From: Gloeocapsa sp. PCC 73106
Lineage (GTDB): Bacteria > Cyanobacteriota > Cyanobacteriia > Cyanobacteriales > Gloeocapsaceae
DNA length: 64,000 nucleotides
NCBI RefSeq assembly: GCF_000332035.1
Contig: NZ_ALVY01000224.1
Coordinates: forward strand, 1 to 64,000
Reading direction: 5' to 3'
Shown: positions 1 through 8,508 of the stretch, piece by piece
How positions within the stretch are numbered: the first letter of the stretch is position 1
Layout: every line of letters starts with the position of its first letter
The notes under the pieces: model-generated
What the model saw: the letters and a program-made list of their open reading frames with translations, nothing else
Database searches by the model: none
Told to the model about the DNA's origin: nothing
Translations under genes and position numbers: made by a program

Positions 1-1
1 G

Positions 2-859
2 ATCGACGCTCAATTCACTAATCCTCTGGATCGTCCTAGCACTAATTTGATTGATTTGGCTGAGACTTTGGGCTATACGGTAGTTTATACCGAAGCGGAA
101 CTCAATGAGGTGATGAATGGAGCGAATGTACCGGAAAAACTCTTAGGGGTGTTTGCGGTTGGGAATACTTTTGACGATCGCACTGAGGAGGAGTTACTAC
201 TTAATAGTAATACTCCTAATCCTCTGTATGTACCTACTGCGCCTACTGTAGGGGAAATGCTGGCGGCGGCTACTACTATTATTGAACAAGATCCTGATGG
301 TTTCTTTGCGGTGGTAGAGGAAGAGGGAACGGATAATTTCGCTAATAATAATAATGCGAGCGGTACTGTGGAAGCGATGCGTCGTGGTGATGCGGCGATT
401 GGTGTGGCGATGGATTACGTGGATACTCAAGATCCTAACACGTTGGTAATTACTGCAGCTGATAGTGAAGCGGGTGGTTTACAGTTGTTCCAATATGTTC
501 CTTATACTCGTCCTGAGGGCAATTTTACTCCTGATCCTGTGTTGGGTGAGAGTGAGCCTCAGGTTCCTTTTATTGGGATTCAACCTACTACTACTAATGA
601 GACTCGTACTTTCTTAGATGGTACTAATGGTAGTACAGCGAGTGAACAGTTACCTTGGCGTTCTTTCCCGGCTCAAGATAGTTTGGATGGTCCTATGGGT
701 AATTTTACTGTGGGTTGGGTGGGAACTCCTGATTTCCCTGGTGGTATTGTGGCTAAAACTTATGGGATGAATGCTGATTTGTTGCCTTCTACTCTGGATA
801 ATACTGAGATTTACAGAATTATGTATCAGACTTTGTTTGGTGCTACTGATTTTATCTAG
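2..859 (+). CDS. Alkaline phosphatase family protein, C-terminal part (cut by window start)
   Basis: The reading frame is open from the first bases, so the gene begins outside the window; about 285 residues are visible. The segment EEEGTDNFANNNNASGTVEA followed by MRRGDAAIGVAMDYV and then LVITAADSEAGG matches the C-terminal half of PhoA-type alkaline phosphatases. There a Glu/Asp-rich strand precedes the conserved helix, and the ITAADSEAGG stretch occupies the place of the late metal-ligand motif (usually TADHExxG). In this copy the His of that motif is replaced (ADSE). Such enzymes release phosphate from organic esters in the periplasm or outside the cell and are normally induced by phosphate starvation. 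The signal peptide and active-site Ser lie outside the window. Family assignment is good; the exact subfamily is not certain. Confidence 0.7.
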   Translation: MDAQFTNPLDRPSTNLIDLAETLGYTVVYTEAELNEVMNGANVPEKLLGVFAVGNTFDDRTEEELLLNSNTPNPLYVPTAPTVGEMLAAATTIIEQDPDGFFAVVEEEGTDNFANNNNASGTVEAMRRGDAAIGVAMDYVDTQDPNTLVITAADSEAGGLQLFQYVPYTRPEGNFTPDPVLGESEPQVPFIGIQPTTTNETRTFLDGTNGSTASEQLPWRSFPAQDSLDGPMGNFTVGWVGTPDFPGGIVAKTYGMNADLLPSTLDNTEIYRIMYQTLFGATDFI

Positions 860-992
860 TTGCTAGATAGTTAATGGTTAAGGGGTGGGGCGATCGCTCC
901 CTCCTTTTTTTTGTTTTTTAGAATTTAATCTTAATAATATAGAAAATTTGGTTAGATTTATTTTACCAAAGACGCGATCGCTGTTCTTGTCA

Positions 993-1376
993 TCACCAAA
1001 TACGTTGTATTGCATAAGTATCGAACCAAGAATCGGTACTGATAATAGGTACATTTTCTACTATAGCTTGAGCGATTATCAGTCTATCAAAAGGATCGCG
1101 GTGATGAAAAGTAAGTTCTGAAAGAGAATTTAGGTGTAGAATACTAGGGTAAAGAGTTTCAATTTCATTCAATTCCAATTGATTAGTAATAAATAAATCA
1201 AAAGGTTGGGGTAAAGTCAACTTTTTAACACTCACTTTAATAGCGATCTCCCATAGACTAGCTGAACTAATCCATAAATCTACTTCTGATTCTAAGATAA
1301 AACGAGCAGTATCACTCAGTTGACTACTATCATTAACAAACCAAAGAAAAGTATGGGTGTCAATTAAAAACCTCAT
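993..1376 (-). CDS. PIN-domain toxin (VapC-like ribonuclease)
   Basis: A 127-residue single PIN domain. It starts MRFLIDTHTFLW, with the first acidic metal ligand D6. SLWEIAIK supplies the conserved Glu, and HRDPFDRLIIAQA followed by ISTD gives the remaining acidic residues of the four-residue Mg2+ site. VapC proteins cut specific RNAs when freed from their antitoxin. The start codon overlaps the stop of the upstream gene by four bases (ATGA at 1373-1376), the usual layout of antitoxin followed by toxin. The length and catalytic residues look complete, so it is probably active. The RNA target cannot be read from sequence. Confidence 0.85.
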   Translation of the reverse strand: MRFLIDTHTFLWFVNDSSQLSDTARFILESEVDLWISSASLWEIAIKVSVKKLTLPQPFDLFITNQLELNEIETLYPSILHLNSLSELTFHHRDPFDRLIIAQAIVENVPIISTDSWFDTYAIQRIW

Positions 1377-1585
1377 AAAAGATAAGATTTAAAATCTTCC
1401 AAAGGTTCATCAAAATCAGGAGCGATCCAAATTTGATCTTTAGCGCTTCCACTATGTCTGCGCTTCGAAGTTGTCAGATTTTTTTCGGAAATAAAGATTT
1501 GTAAACTTTTACCTTCTAAATTAGCAGGCAACGGCTCATTTAAAATTAGGTTACCATTTTTTGAGGTTGCAGTTAATACAATCAT
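1373..1585 (-). CDS. VapB-like antitoxin (DUF2281-type small protein)
   Basis: A 70-residue protein directly before the PIN toxin and overlapping it by 4 bp. The N-terminal part (TATSKNGNLILNEPLP followed by NLEGKSLQIFISE) resembles the small beta-strand-rich antitoxins annotated DUF2281 or VapB. The C-terminal part, with PDFDEPLEDFKSYL, is acidic and typical of the toxin-neutralising tail seen with PIN partners. It is expected to bind both the toxin and its own promoter. Assignment rests mainly on operon context and the EPLEDF tail. Confidence 0.7.
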   Translation of the reverse strand: MIVLTATSKNGNLILNEPLPANLEGKSLQIFISEKNLTTSKRRHSGSAKDQIWIAPDFDEPLEDFKSYLL

Positions 1586-1795
1586 ACATAGAAAAGTTAG
1601 GTTGAATCACACTCTCATTTTACTTTAGGGAGCCTAATCTAGGCTAGTTTTGGCTTTGAATTCCGGAAGTTGAAAGGCGTCGTCGTGTGTCGGGTGTGGA
1701 ATCGGGTAAGAATCTCGATAGGCGATCGCCTTAAATTAAAGTACGATGTTGGTCTCATTCTATTGCTATAACCTTGGGAGGAAGTGCTGGGAGTG

Positions 1796-3883
1796 TTATT
1801 TAACTACCGCGTAAACAAATCTCAAAGTCGCCCAATTAGATACAGCCAAAGCATAAACATCACTGCTAGCTGCGGTCAACTCAGCCGCGTCAGTAGAGTG
1901 TAAATCCGAGAGAACTTCTTGCGCAACAGCTAAAGGGTTAGCAAGGGGTAGAATTTGCTCTTTATTCCCCAAGGTTTGCTGATTACTACTTAAAACTGAC
2001 ATAGTGCGTCGCCAAGGATTCTGACTACAGATTAGCAAAATTTGGTTCACTCCTAGGGGTTCAACAATGCTCCAGGGGAATACTTTCACTTGTCCCGGTT
2101 TAATGAATCCAGGAGATTCTTCCTCAGTAGAGAGAGGAGAGATAAAAGCGATCGCTCGATTGTTGGGTAGTATCCCCAATAACAGAAAATAAATCGGATT
2201 GTTACCCAAATTAGTGATCCGGTATTCCAGTAAACTCCCTGCAGCAACAGAAGGTAATAATTCTGGACTAGTATTAATTAAATCGCTCTTTACCCCCGAG
2301 CGCGTTGATTGTTGCCAAAACTTTTGACGCTTTTGATTGAATAGAGTTATAGTTGCTTCTACCGGTAACTGAGAAGATCCCTGATTGAGGGTAAGACTCC
2401 ATAACTTAGTTGCCAAGATTGTCTTTAAATCGGGGGTTAAGCGACTAATAGCGGATTTAATCGCTTCGTTAGCTTCTCCGGTGGTTTGGGGAATCAGAGT
2501 ACCCCCGGGAGTAAACAAACCATAACCCGTTTTAGTTTTACCTAGTAAAGAATCCGCCCATTGTTCCCCCGCGGTTGCTACAGTGGAGACAAACTCCACA
2601 CCAGCTAAAGCGCTAGTTGCGTCTACTCTTTCGATTCTTTCTAAACTGCTGTCTAAAGCCACGATTAATTTAGTTTCACGTGATAGTAGTCTAATATACT
2701 CTTTTACCAGTTGTCCAACTTGCAGGACTTTACCGGGGGATACATGCTCTCCTAGCAGGTGTGTACTAAATTTAATCCCATCTTGACTACGAATTTGCAG
2801 ATACTGGGGGGGTTCTAATGCAGCTACACTCAGACAAGAATTCACCCTATAATTTTGTAAAATGCGCGGGGGTAATCCCAGCAACTTTACTTGAACATCA
2901 TTATCTATGATCGCTTTAATATAGCCTTGAGCGCCGAGCGCCTGAGTAGGTGATAGATAGTAAGGTAAAGCCGGGGGTAATCCCTGGGTGCTCACTTCAG
3001 GTTTAACCGGTATCCCCACCAAATCCGTCATAGTAGCGGTAGTTTCCCTGAGACTAGTCATGATACTGATAGGAGGAATCTTTTCCCAGAGATATTGAGT
3101 CAAACAGTAAGTAAACAAACCCGCGCTAAAACCTTGCCAATTTTCTTCTAAAGCTAATTGTCCCTGAGTTCCCGCTTTGAGAAAAATTTGCTGTAGGTTT
3201 TTCTTAGAAGATAATTGTAAGTGTTCTTGAAAAGCTAATTCCGATGTACTGGACTTTTGACCAGATAACTGAGGTAAAGAACGAACCCGAAGATTACCCT
3301 GAAGCGATTTGGGAGAACTATGATAACTGGTATCCAATACACAGGTTATTCTATCGGTAGAGAGAGATTGAGCTAATACTACGAGAGTTTGTTCCAGTAA
3401 ATTATTGGTAGGGGTGGGGTTTTTACTAGGTAAACTGTGATCTACGGGCACTAAACTAGCTATTGGGCTATCTACTTCCCCTATGCTTTTGATAGAAGGT
3501 ATTTTAACCAAAGTTCCATAACCACTGAAATGGAAAACTACCACATCTCCTGAGTTAGCTTGCTTAATTAAATGTTCAACAAAAGCAGTTTCAATATTTT
3601 CCCGAGTTGCTTGAGTTTCTGTAAGAGTTAAAATATCTGCAGGTTGAAAGTTAAAACGATGTATCAGTAAATCCCTTTGTAACTCAACGTCTCGAAGACA
3701 ACCATTGAGATGAGGATAATCCTGATACTTATTAATACCGATTAGTAGAGCTAATTTACGAGAGGTCGGCTCTGCTAAAGTTTCAACATAGCGGTTCAAG
3801 CGAGAAAAACCAATCTGACTCGCTCCCAAAGTTACTAAAGCTAAGCCAGTCTGTTGTAAAAACCGCCGTCGTTCAATTCTCAT
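1796..3883 (-). CDS. Caspase-fold (peptidase C14) protein lacking the catalytic dyad, Tat-exported
   Basis: A 695-residue protein. The N-terminus has twin arginines (RRRFLQQTGLALVTLG), a Tat-type signal. Residues about 42-330 form a metacaspase-like p20 domain (LALLIGINKYQDYPHLNGC; GDVVVFHFSGYG; VLDTSYHSS). In active enzymes the catalytic residues are the His of SGHG and the Cys of DxCHSG. Here the first is Tyr122 and the second is replaced within S186-Y187. Cyanobacterial caspase homologues with Tyr at the His position are known and are thought to be non-proteolytic or to act differently. The remaining ~360 residues have no domain I recognise; they end in a region resembling the DUF4384 fold of caspase-linked proteins (YRITNLGNNPIYFLLLGI). 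No operon partner. Confidence 0.75.
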   Translation of the reverse strand: MRIERRRFLQQTGLALVTLGASQIGFSRLNRYVETLAEPTSRKLALLIGINKYQDYPHLNGCLRDVELQRDLLIHRFNFQPADILTLTETQATRENIETAFVEHLIKQANSGDVVVFHFSGYGTLVKIPSIKSIGEVDSPIASLVPVDHSLPSKNPTPTNNLLEQTLVVLAQSLSTDRITCVLDTSYHSSPKSLQGNLRVRSLPQLSGQKSSTSELAFQEHLQLSSKKNLQQIFLKAGTQGQLALEENWQGFSAGLFTYCLTQYLWEKIPPISIMTSLRETTATMTDLVGIPVKPEVSTQGLPPALPYYLSPTQALGAQGYIKAIIDNDVQVKLLGLPPRILQNYRVNSCLSVAALEPPQYLQIRSQDGIKFSTHLLGEHVSPGKVLQVGQLVKEYIRLLSRETKLIVALDSSLERIERVDATSALAGVEFVSTVATAGEQWADSLLGKTKTGYGLFTPGGTLIPQTTGEANEAIKSAISRLTPDLKTILATKLWSLTLNQGSSQLPVEATITLFNQKRQKFWQQSTRSGVKSDLINTSPELLPSVAAGSLLEYRITNLGNNPIYFLLLGILPNNRAIAFISPLSTEEESPGFIKPGQVKVFPWSIVEPLGVNQILLICSQNPWRRTMSVLSSNQQTLGNKEQILPLANPLAVAQEVLSDLHSTDAAELTAASSDVYALAVSNWATLRFVYAVVK

Positions 3884-3927
3884 GATTAGTTTTGGAATTG
3901 TTTAACCTGAGCATCTTTGACTATAAC

Positions 3928-3960
3928 AAAAAAAAACCCGCACTCTTATTTAAATGCGGG
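3928..3960 (-). terminator. Rho-independent terminator of sat
   Basis: On the minus strand CCCGCA (3955-3960) pairs with TGCGGG (3937-3942) across a 12-base loop, followed by nine T (3928-3936). It lies just downstream of the sat stop codon at 3973. Confidence 0.8.
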
Positions 3961-3972
3961 TAATCTCCATGG

Positions 3973-5139
3973 TTAAGACTGCATCGCTCGAGCTAATTCT
4001 GCTGCCACTTCCGGACGCGAGAATTGGGGAGGTGGTAGTTCACCACGTCTGAGCATTTCCCGTACTTTAGTTCCCGAAAGATGAATGCGATCTTCTTTCT
4101 GAGCGGGACTAGTCTTAGTAGTCGCCATTTGTTCGGTTAACTTACAGTAGAAAGCGTGTTCAAACATCATCGGGACGATTTCCAACTCTTGGGGGTCAAA
4201 CTCAGCAAAAATCTTTTGAGCGTCGTAGGTACCGTAATAATCTCCTACACCCGCGTGATCTCGACCGACTATGAAATGAGTACAACCGTAGTTTTTACGA
4301 ATTAAAGCGTGGAAAATCGCTTCCCGAGGACCTGCATAACGCATAGCAGAGGGATTAATAGCCAGAATCACGCGATCGCTGGGAAAATACCTTTCTAGCA
4401 TAATTTCATAGCAACGCATTCTTACATCAGCGGGAATATCATCCTCTTTAGTCGCACCGACCAAGGGGTGTAAAAACAAACCATCTACCACTTCTAGAGC
4501 GCATTTCTGGATATATTCGTGAGCGCGATGGATGGGGTTGCGCGTTTGAAAACCGACGATAGTTTTCCAGCCTTTTTCGGCGAAGAGTTGGCGTGATTGA
4601 ACCGGATCGACTTGATAAGCAGGAAACAGAGGGTGGGGGTCTCTTTCTAGTAACCAGATAGGACCAGCTAAATTAACAGGACCTTGGTCGTAGAGAACCT
4701 TAACCCCGGGATGATTATGATCATCGGTACGGTAGACGTTGACTGCTTCGTGAGCTTTATTATAGTGATATTTTTGAGTTAGTTCTAAAACCCCAATAAA
4801 TCTACCTTGAGCATCGTCTAGACGTACCCAATTACCTTCTTTTAATGGTTCTGCTACTGCTTCTGAGACAGAGAGAGTAACTGGTACCGACCAAGGAAGA
4901 CCAGAAGTAAGACGCATATCCTCTACTACTTTTTCATAGTCGGGTTGTTCCATAAAACCCTTGAGAGGACTAAACCCGCCGATCGCGATCATCACCAAGT
5001 CTGAGGTAGCTCGCTCGTCTAGCTGTACTCTAGGTAAACTATCTCCTTGTTCGAGAAATTCTTCTTTTTCTGCTACTGTAGCTATGCGATTAATTAGTTG
5101 CCCACCGTGAGGAGGGATTCCATCTAGATGTGTACTCAT
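3973..5139 (-). CDS. sat: ATP sulfurylase (sulfate adenylyltransferase)
   Basis: A 388-residue enzyme that makes adenosine 5'-phosphosulfate and pyrophosphate from ATP and sulfate, the first step of assimilatory sulfate reduction in the cytosol. The nucleotide-binding signatures are intact: [12 protein letters not shown] (the QxRNP and HxxH motifs), then [12 protein letters not shown]. The length is normal for the single-domain prokaryotic form; no APS kinase domain is fused. The ATG at 5139 is preferred over an upstream TTG at 5142, and no Shine-Dalgarno is visible. A mobile-element relic ends only about 10 bases upstream of the start codon, so the promoter must lie in or beyond that element. 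A clear terminator follows. Confidence 0.95.
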   Translation of the reverse strand: MSTHLDGIPPHGGQLINRIATVAEKEEFLEQGDSLPRVQLDERATSDLVMIAIGGFSPLKGFMEQPDYEKVVEDMRLTSGLPWSVPVTLSVSEAVAEPLKEGNWVRLDDAQGRFIGVLELTQKYHYNKAHEAVNVYRTDDHNHPGVKVLYDQGPVNLAGPIWLLERDPHPLFPAYQVDPVQSRQLFAEKGWKTIVGFQTRNPIHRAHEYIQKCALEVVDGLFLHPLVGATKEDDIPADVRMRCYEIMLERYFPSDRVILAINPSAMRYAGPREAIFHALIRKNYGCTHFIVGRDHAGVGDYYGTYDAQKIFAEFDPQELEIVPMMFEHAFYCKLTEQMATTKTSPAQKEDRIHLSGTKVREMLRRGELPPPQFSRPEVAAELARAMQS

Positions 5140-5201
5140 CAAAAATTTGGGTTTGAAACCCCGTCCTTTAGCGAAGCATAAGACGGCTTTACAATCATTC
5201 T

Positions 5202-5380
5202 CTAGTAAGTAACAATTAAACCAATAGAACGCCGAATTAATCTTACTTTTCTAGAGCTTATCTGTCCTAACCGTTGCCAGTTAGCATCGCTGACAGATAT
5301 TTGTTTTTCGGTCTGTCCATTGACACGCGCCAATTCCGTTAGGGGAATTAACCTTTTGAAATTACGGGTACTCTTTGCAT
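5202..5380 (-). pseudogene. iscB-like remnant (N-terminal peptide joined out of frame to C-terminal end)
   Basis: The ATG at 5380 opens MQRVPVISK and then meets a stop. From about 5345 a different frame continues LIPLTELARVNGQTEKQIS and ends [18 protein letters not shown] before a stop at 5202. The first part resembles the IscB start and the last part a C-terminal IscB segment. The roughly 350 residues between (RuvC, bridge helix, HNH) are missing, with a frame change at the join. It cannot make a functional nuclease. A 73-residue frame that starts further upstream at 5423 is not a separate gene. Confidence 0.5.
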
Positions 5381-5600
5381 AGGAGATAATCCTCAAGAGT
5401 TTAGTTTGTGTCCCTTTGCCCACCTAACCAACCATGTCCTGTCTTTAAGAGCACCCGTACCAATCGGGTTTAGATGAAATCCGAACTAGGGAAGTATTCG
5501 GAAGTCTGTAAGATAGTTAGGCTCTGTGGGCTATTCACCACTGTTAACCAAATTGGTTTGGTCAATCCCCGTCCCTTTTAGTGAGGGGTTGGTGAAATCT
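5381..5600 (-). ncRNA. Candidate HEARO / omega RNA of the IscB relic
   Basis: This stretch directly precedes the iscB-like ATG at 5380, where HEARO (HNH endonuclease-associated RNA and ORF) RNAs lie in intact elements. A perfect 7-bp closing stem is formed by TGGTGAA (5590-5596) and TTCACCA (5534-5540) of the plus strand. Inside it are a CCCC/GGGG stem (5567-5570 with 5585-5588) and an AACC/GGTT hairpin (5546-5558). In the family, the guide is read from the flank next to the 5' end of the RNA, here the bases just above 5600. Covariance against the HEARO model would decide. Confidence 0.5.
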
Positions 5601-5654
5601 TTATAATGATTATTTAGGATTAATCCTATCAGTCTTTAGATATTTTCTCTCATC

Positions 5655-7121
5655 ATGGTCAATTTTCCTCAAGAGATTCTCAACTGGATCGATGGACAAC
5701 AACTAAGCGCTCAAGCTGGGGGTTGGTTTCCCAAATTAAACCCAAACGACGGTCAAATCCTCTGTCAAGTGGCTCGTTCTCAAGCTGAAGACGTTGCTAT
5801 GGCGGTCAAAATAGCCAGAAATAAGCAATCAGTCTGGTCGGAAGTTCCCCCCGTTAAAAGAGGTGAAATACTCCACGACTTGGTACTGAATTTAAAGAGG
5901 AGACAGACAGAAATGGCGAGGGTCGTCGCTAGTGAAACTGGCAAATCTTACCGAGAAGCTTTAGGAGAAACCGCAGGAGCGATCGCTCTCGGTTTATTCT
6001 ACGCTAGTGAAGGTCAAAGACTATATGGACGTACTACTACGAGTGCCGTTGCTCATAAACACGCGCTCACCGTGCGACAACCCTTAGGAGTAGCAGGACT
6101 AATTATCGCCGCCAATACTCCCATCGCTAACGTCGCTTGGAAAGTGTTTCCCGCTTTAATCTGTGGTAACACAGCGATCTTAAAAGCCGCAGAAGACACA
6201 CCAGCCACCGCTTGGCTGTTTGGAGAAATCGCCCAGGAAGCGGGCTTACCCCCTGGAGTACTCAATATTATTCAAGGCTATGGCGAGGAAGCGGGAGCGC
6301 CCCTAGTAGAGCATCCGGAGGTAGATGTGATTAGCTTTACCGGTTCTACAGAAGTAGGACGCAAGATTCAAGCTATAGCTGGTCCCAGTTTAAAACGCAT
6401 CTCCCTAGAATTAGGAGGAAAAAATCCCCTGGTTGTCTGTGACGACGCTGATTTAGATAACGCGGTTAAATGGATTCTACTGTCAGCTTTTAGTAACGCG
6501 GGACAACGCTGTGCGGCGGCGAGTCGTATTATTATCTTTGATGCTATCTACGAACAATTGCGAGAGTTACTGATTACTAAAACTAAACAACTCAAAGTCG
6601 GAACCTCCGATGAGGATGATTTTGGTCCAGTGATTAATCTAGGTCAATTGGAACAAATGCTCGCCGCGATTAACCAAGCTCGACAAGGGGGAGCGAGAAT
6701 TCTAGTAGGTGGCGATCGCCTTAGGGATCCTCAACACTGCAATGGTTACTATCTAGCGCCTACCCTACTGGAAAATATTCCTCCTGATGCGAATATTTCT
6801 CAAACCGAATTATTTGGTCCTATTGCTATTCTTTACCGAGTCGCCAATTTTGCCGAAGCTTTAACTTTAGCGAATGACTCTCCCTACGGCTTGACCGCCG
6901 CGATCCACACCCGTAATCTACATAGAGCAGTACGCTTCTGTGAGCAGGTACAAGCAGGAGTAGCGGTAGTCAACGCAGGTACCTACGGTAGCGAGCCCCA
7001 TATGCCTTTTGGGGGCTTCAAACAGTCAGGAAATGGTACGAGAGAGCCAGGTACTGAAGCTCTAGATGTCTATTCCCAATTAAAAGATATCTACATCAAC
7101 ATTGATCCAAATCAGCTTTAA
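5655..7121 (+). CDS. NAD(P)-dependent aldehyde dehydrogenase
   Basis: A 488-residue enzyme of the ALDH superfamily that oxidises an aldehyde to a carboxylic acid. The catalytic Glu lies in SLELGGKNP and the catalytic Cys in NAGQRCAAAS. The coenzyme-binding FTGSTEVGR motif and the late ELFGPIAILYRV and MPFGGFKQSGNGTREPG motifs are all present, so it looks active. The sequence is closest in feel to the semialdehyde/alpha-ketoglutarate semialdehyde group, but the substrate cannot be fixed. Its last four bases overlap the 3' end of the convergent hslO gene. The ATG at 5655 is the first in frame after the OMEGA relic. Confidence 0.9.
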   Translation: MVNFPQEILNWIDGQQLSAQAGGWFPKLNPNDGQILCQVARSQAEDVAMAVKIARNKQSVWSEVPPVKRGEILHDLVLNLKRRQTEMARVVASETGKSYREALGETAGAIALGLFYASEGQRLYGRTTTSAVAHKHALTVRQPLGVAGLIIAANTPIANVAWKVFPALICGNTAILKAAEDTPATAWLFGEIAQEAGLPPGVLNIIQGYGEEAGAPLVEHPEVDVISFTGSTEVGRKIQAIAGPSLKRISLELGGKNPLVVCDDADLDNAVKWILLSAFSNAGQRCAAASRIIIFDAIYEQLRELLITKTKQLKVGTSDEDDFGPVINLGQLEQMLAAINQARQGGARILVGGDRLRDPQHCNGYYLAPTLLENIPPDANISQTELFGPIAILYRVANFAEALTLANDSPYGLTAAIHTRNLHRAVRFCEQVQAGVAVVNAGTYGSEPHMPFGGFKQSGNGTREPGTEALDVYSQLKDIYINIDPNQL

Positions 7122-8017
7122 ATGACCTCAGATTTTAAATCCTCAATCAATTGAGCTAATTCTGCACCACTGGCTTGATAAACTTCGCCGCAAAAATGAC
7201 AAGTAGCTTCGGCACCATCGTCTTTCTCGATCATGTCCTGTAATTCTGCTTGTCCTAACATTTTTAAAGCACCTAAGACGCGATCGAAAGAACAAGCACA
7301 GTTAAAACGTACCATTTGCACTTCCGGCAGAATTTCTAAGCCCAAATCCCCTAGTAATTGTTTAAAAATCTCTGGGAGAGTATAACCCTCTCTTAGTAAA
7401 TTAGTAAATCCCGATAACTTGCTCACTCTTGATTCAAGCAGGGCGACTAAACTTTCATCTCTAGCGGCTTTAGGGAGTACTTGCAGCAATAATCCCCCAG
7501 AAGCTGTTACCCCTTGGGCGCCGACGAAAACACCCACCAGTAAAGCTGAAGGTGTTTGTTCTGAAGTTACCAGATAATTAGCGATATCTTCTCCCACTTC
7601 TCCTGAGACTAATTCCACGGTACTCGAATAAGGATAACCATAACCTACGTCTCTGACTACGTACAGATAACCCTCTTTACCGATCGCTCCACCTACGTCT
7701 AATTTACCCTGAGGATTAGGTGGCAATTCAACTCCGGGATTGTTAACGTAGCCTCTAACCGTGCCGTCTACTCCTGCGTCGACTAGTAAACCCCCCAGGG
7801 GACCATTCCCTTTGATGCGGATATTTACTCTTGAACCTTCTTTTTTTAAGTTAGAAGCCAGTAATAAACCTGCGGACATCGCTCTACCTAAAGCTGCAGT
7901 GGCTACATAAGATAGTTTGTGTCTTTGACGCGCTTCTTCACTCACTCGACTGGTGATCGTTGCTACCGCCCTAATACCGCCCTCGGCGGCTGTGGCTCGA
8001 ATCAGTTGATCTGCCAT
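7118..8017 (-). CDS. hslO: Hsp33 redox-activated chaperone
   Basis: Hsp33 is a cytosolic holdase that binds unfolding proteins when oxidants release its zinc. The zinc site is complete: FNCACSFDRV gives CxC and ATCHFCGEVY gives CxxC. The N-terminal domain begins MADQLIRATAAEGGIR. The ATG at 8017 is chosen because AAGGGA lies 5 bases upstream; a TTG at 8032 would add five unlikely residues. Its 3' end overlaps the convergent aldehyde dehydrogenase gene by 4 bp. It is divergent from dnaK with a small gene pair between them. Confidence 0.95.
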   Translation of the reverse strand: MADQLIRATAAEGGIRAVATITSRVSEEARQRHKLSYVATAALGRAMSAGLLLASNLKKEGSRVNIRIKGNGPLGGLLVDAGVDGTVRGYVNNPGVELPPNPQGKLDVGGAIGKEGYLYVVRDVGYGYPYSSTVELVSGEVGEDIANYLVTSEQTPSALLVGVFVGAQGVTASGGLLLQVLPKAARDESLVALLESRVSKLSGFTNLLREGYTLPEIFKQLLGDLGLEILPEVQMVRFNCACSFDRVLGALKMLGQAELQDMIEKDDGAEATCHFCGEVYQASGAELAQLIEDLKSEVI

Positions 8018-8117
8018 GGATTCCCTTACCAAAACAAATGGGTTTAAAGCTTAATCTAGCAAAATAACAGATAATCCTGTATGCAGACAATAAAGTGGAA
8101 CACTAATGGATAGCTTG

Positions 8118-8327
8118 TCAGGATAACTTGTCCAAATTGCCTTCAATTTTACGCTTAATCACCGCTTTTGTTTGTTCTCTTCCCTCTTCTGTATTCGGGA
8201 AATTATATTGAACCCCATTAAGATCACGACGACTCATCAAAGCGCGTAAAGCCTCCTGATCTTCTCTATGTTCTAAAACATAAGCCCTCAATTGAGCCTT
8301 ATTCATTGTTTCAAAATTTGGTTTCAT
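8118..8327 (-). CDS. Small cyanobacterial protein, DUF6887-like
   Basis: A 69-residue acidic/basic protein beginning MKPNFETMNKAQLRAYVLEHR, followed by DQEALRALMSRRD, a pattern I associate with the cyanobacterial DUF6887 family. Function is unknown. The gene overlaps the upstream DUF6888-like gene by 17 bp, so the two are probably co-translated, and their size and pairing recall a toxin-antitoxin or regulatory pair (inference). No membrane segment or enzyme motif is visible. Confidence 0.65.
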   Translation of the reverse strand: MKPNFETMNKAQLRAYVLEHREDQEALRALMSRRDLNGVQYNFPNTEEGREQTKAVIKRKIEGNLDKLS

Positions 8328-8508
8328 TTGGCAAAAACTCCCAATTTCCAGAGGAATAAATCACAATCTCGATATCTGAATCGGCTAAAATATAAATTTC
8401 TCCCTTTAGATCATCAAAACGAAACAACACAATATTCTGATGAAGATCGGAGAGACTTTGACAAAGTTCAACAGATTTAATTGCTTGTTCTACAGCTAAA
8501 GAAATCAA
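8311..8508 (-). CDS. Small cyanobacterial protein, DUF6888-like
   Basis: A 65-residue protein with CQSLSDLHQNIVLFRFDD, then GEIYILADSDIEIVI and GNWEFLP, the pattern of the DUF6888 family usually found next to DUF6887. The only start in frame is TTG at 8508, preceded by GGGGAAAAG. It overlaps the downstream DUF6887-like gene. Role unknown. Confidence 0.6.
   Translation of the reverse strand: MISLAVEQAIKSVELCQSLSDLHQNIVLFRFDDLKGEIYILADSDIEIVIYSSGNWEFLPNETKF

Larger units (their letters stand above)
5145..5600 (-). mobile_element. Deletion derivative of an IscB-type (IS200/IS605 superfamily) OMEGA element
   Basis: Read on the minus strand, the element starts with a structured non-coding leader (5381-5600). 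Next comes ATGCAAAGAGTACCC at 5380, encoding MQRVPVIS, the typical IscB/IsrB opening. A short frameshifted C-terminal remnant ends in [12 protein letters not shown] (stop at 5202). The element ends in a hairpin (CCGTC 5161-5165 with GACGG 5182-5186) followed by GGTTTCAAAC, like an IS200/IS605 right end. Almost all of the nuclease, including RuvC and HNH, is gone. No TnpA is present, so the element can only be mobilised in trans, if at all. Assignment is from pattern recognition of family features. Confidence 0.55.

Noticed and set aside
5202-5423. 73-residue open frame on the minus strand as a separate gene
   Set aside because: Its first half lies in the structured RNA leader and crosses the iscB-like ATG out of frame; it is better explained as part of the IscB relic.
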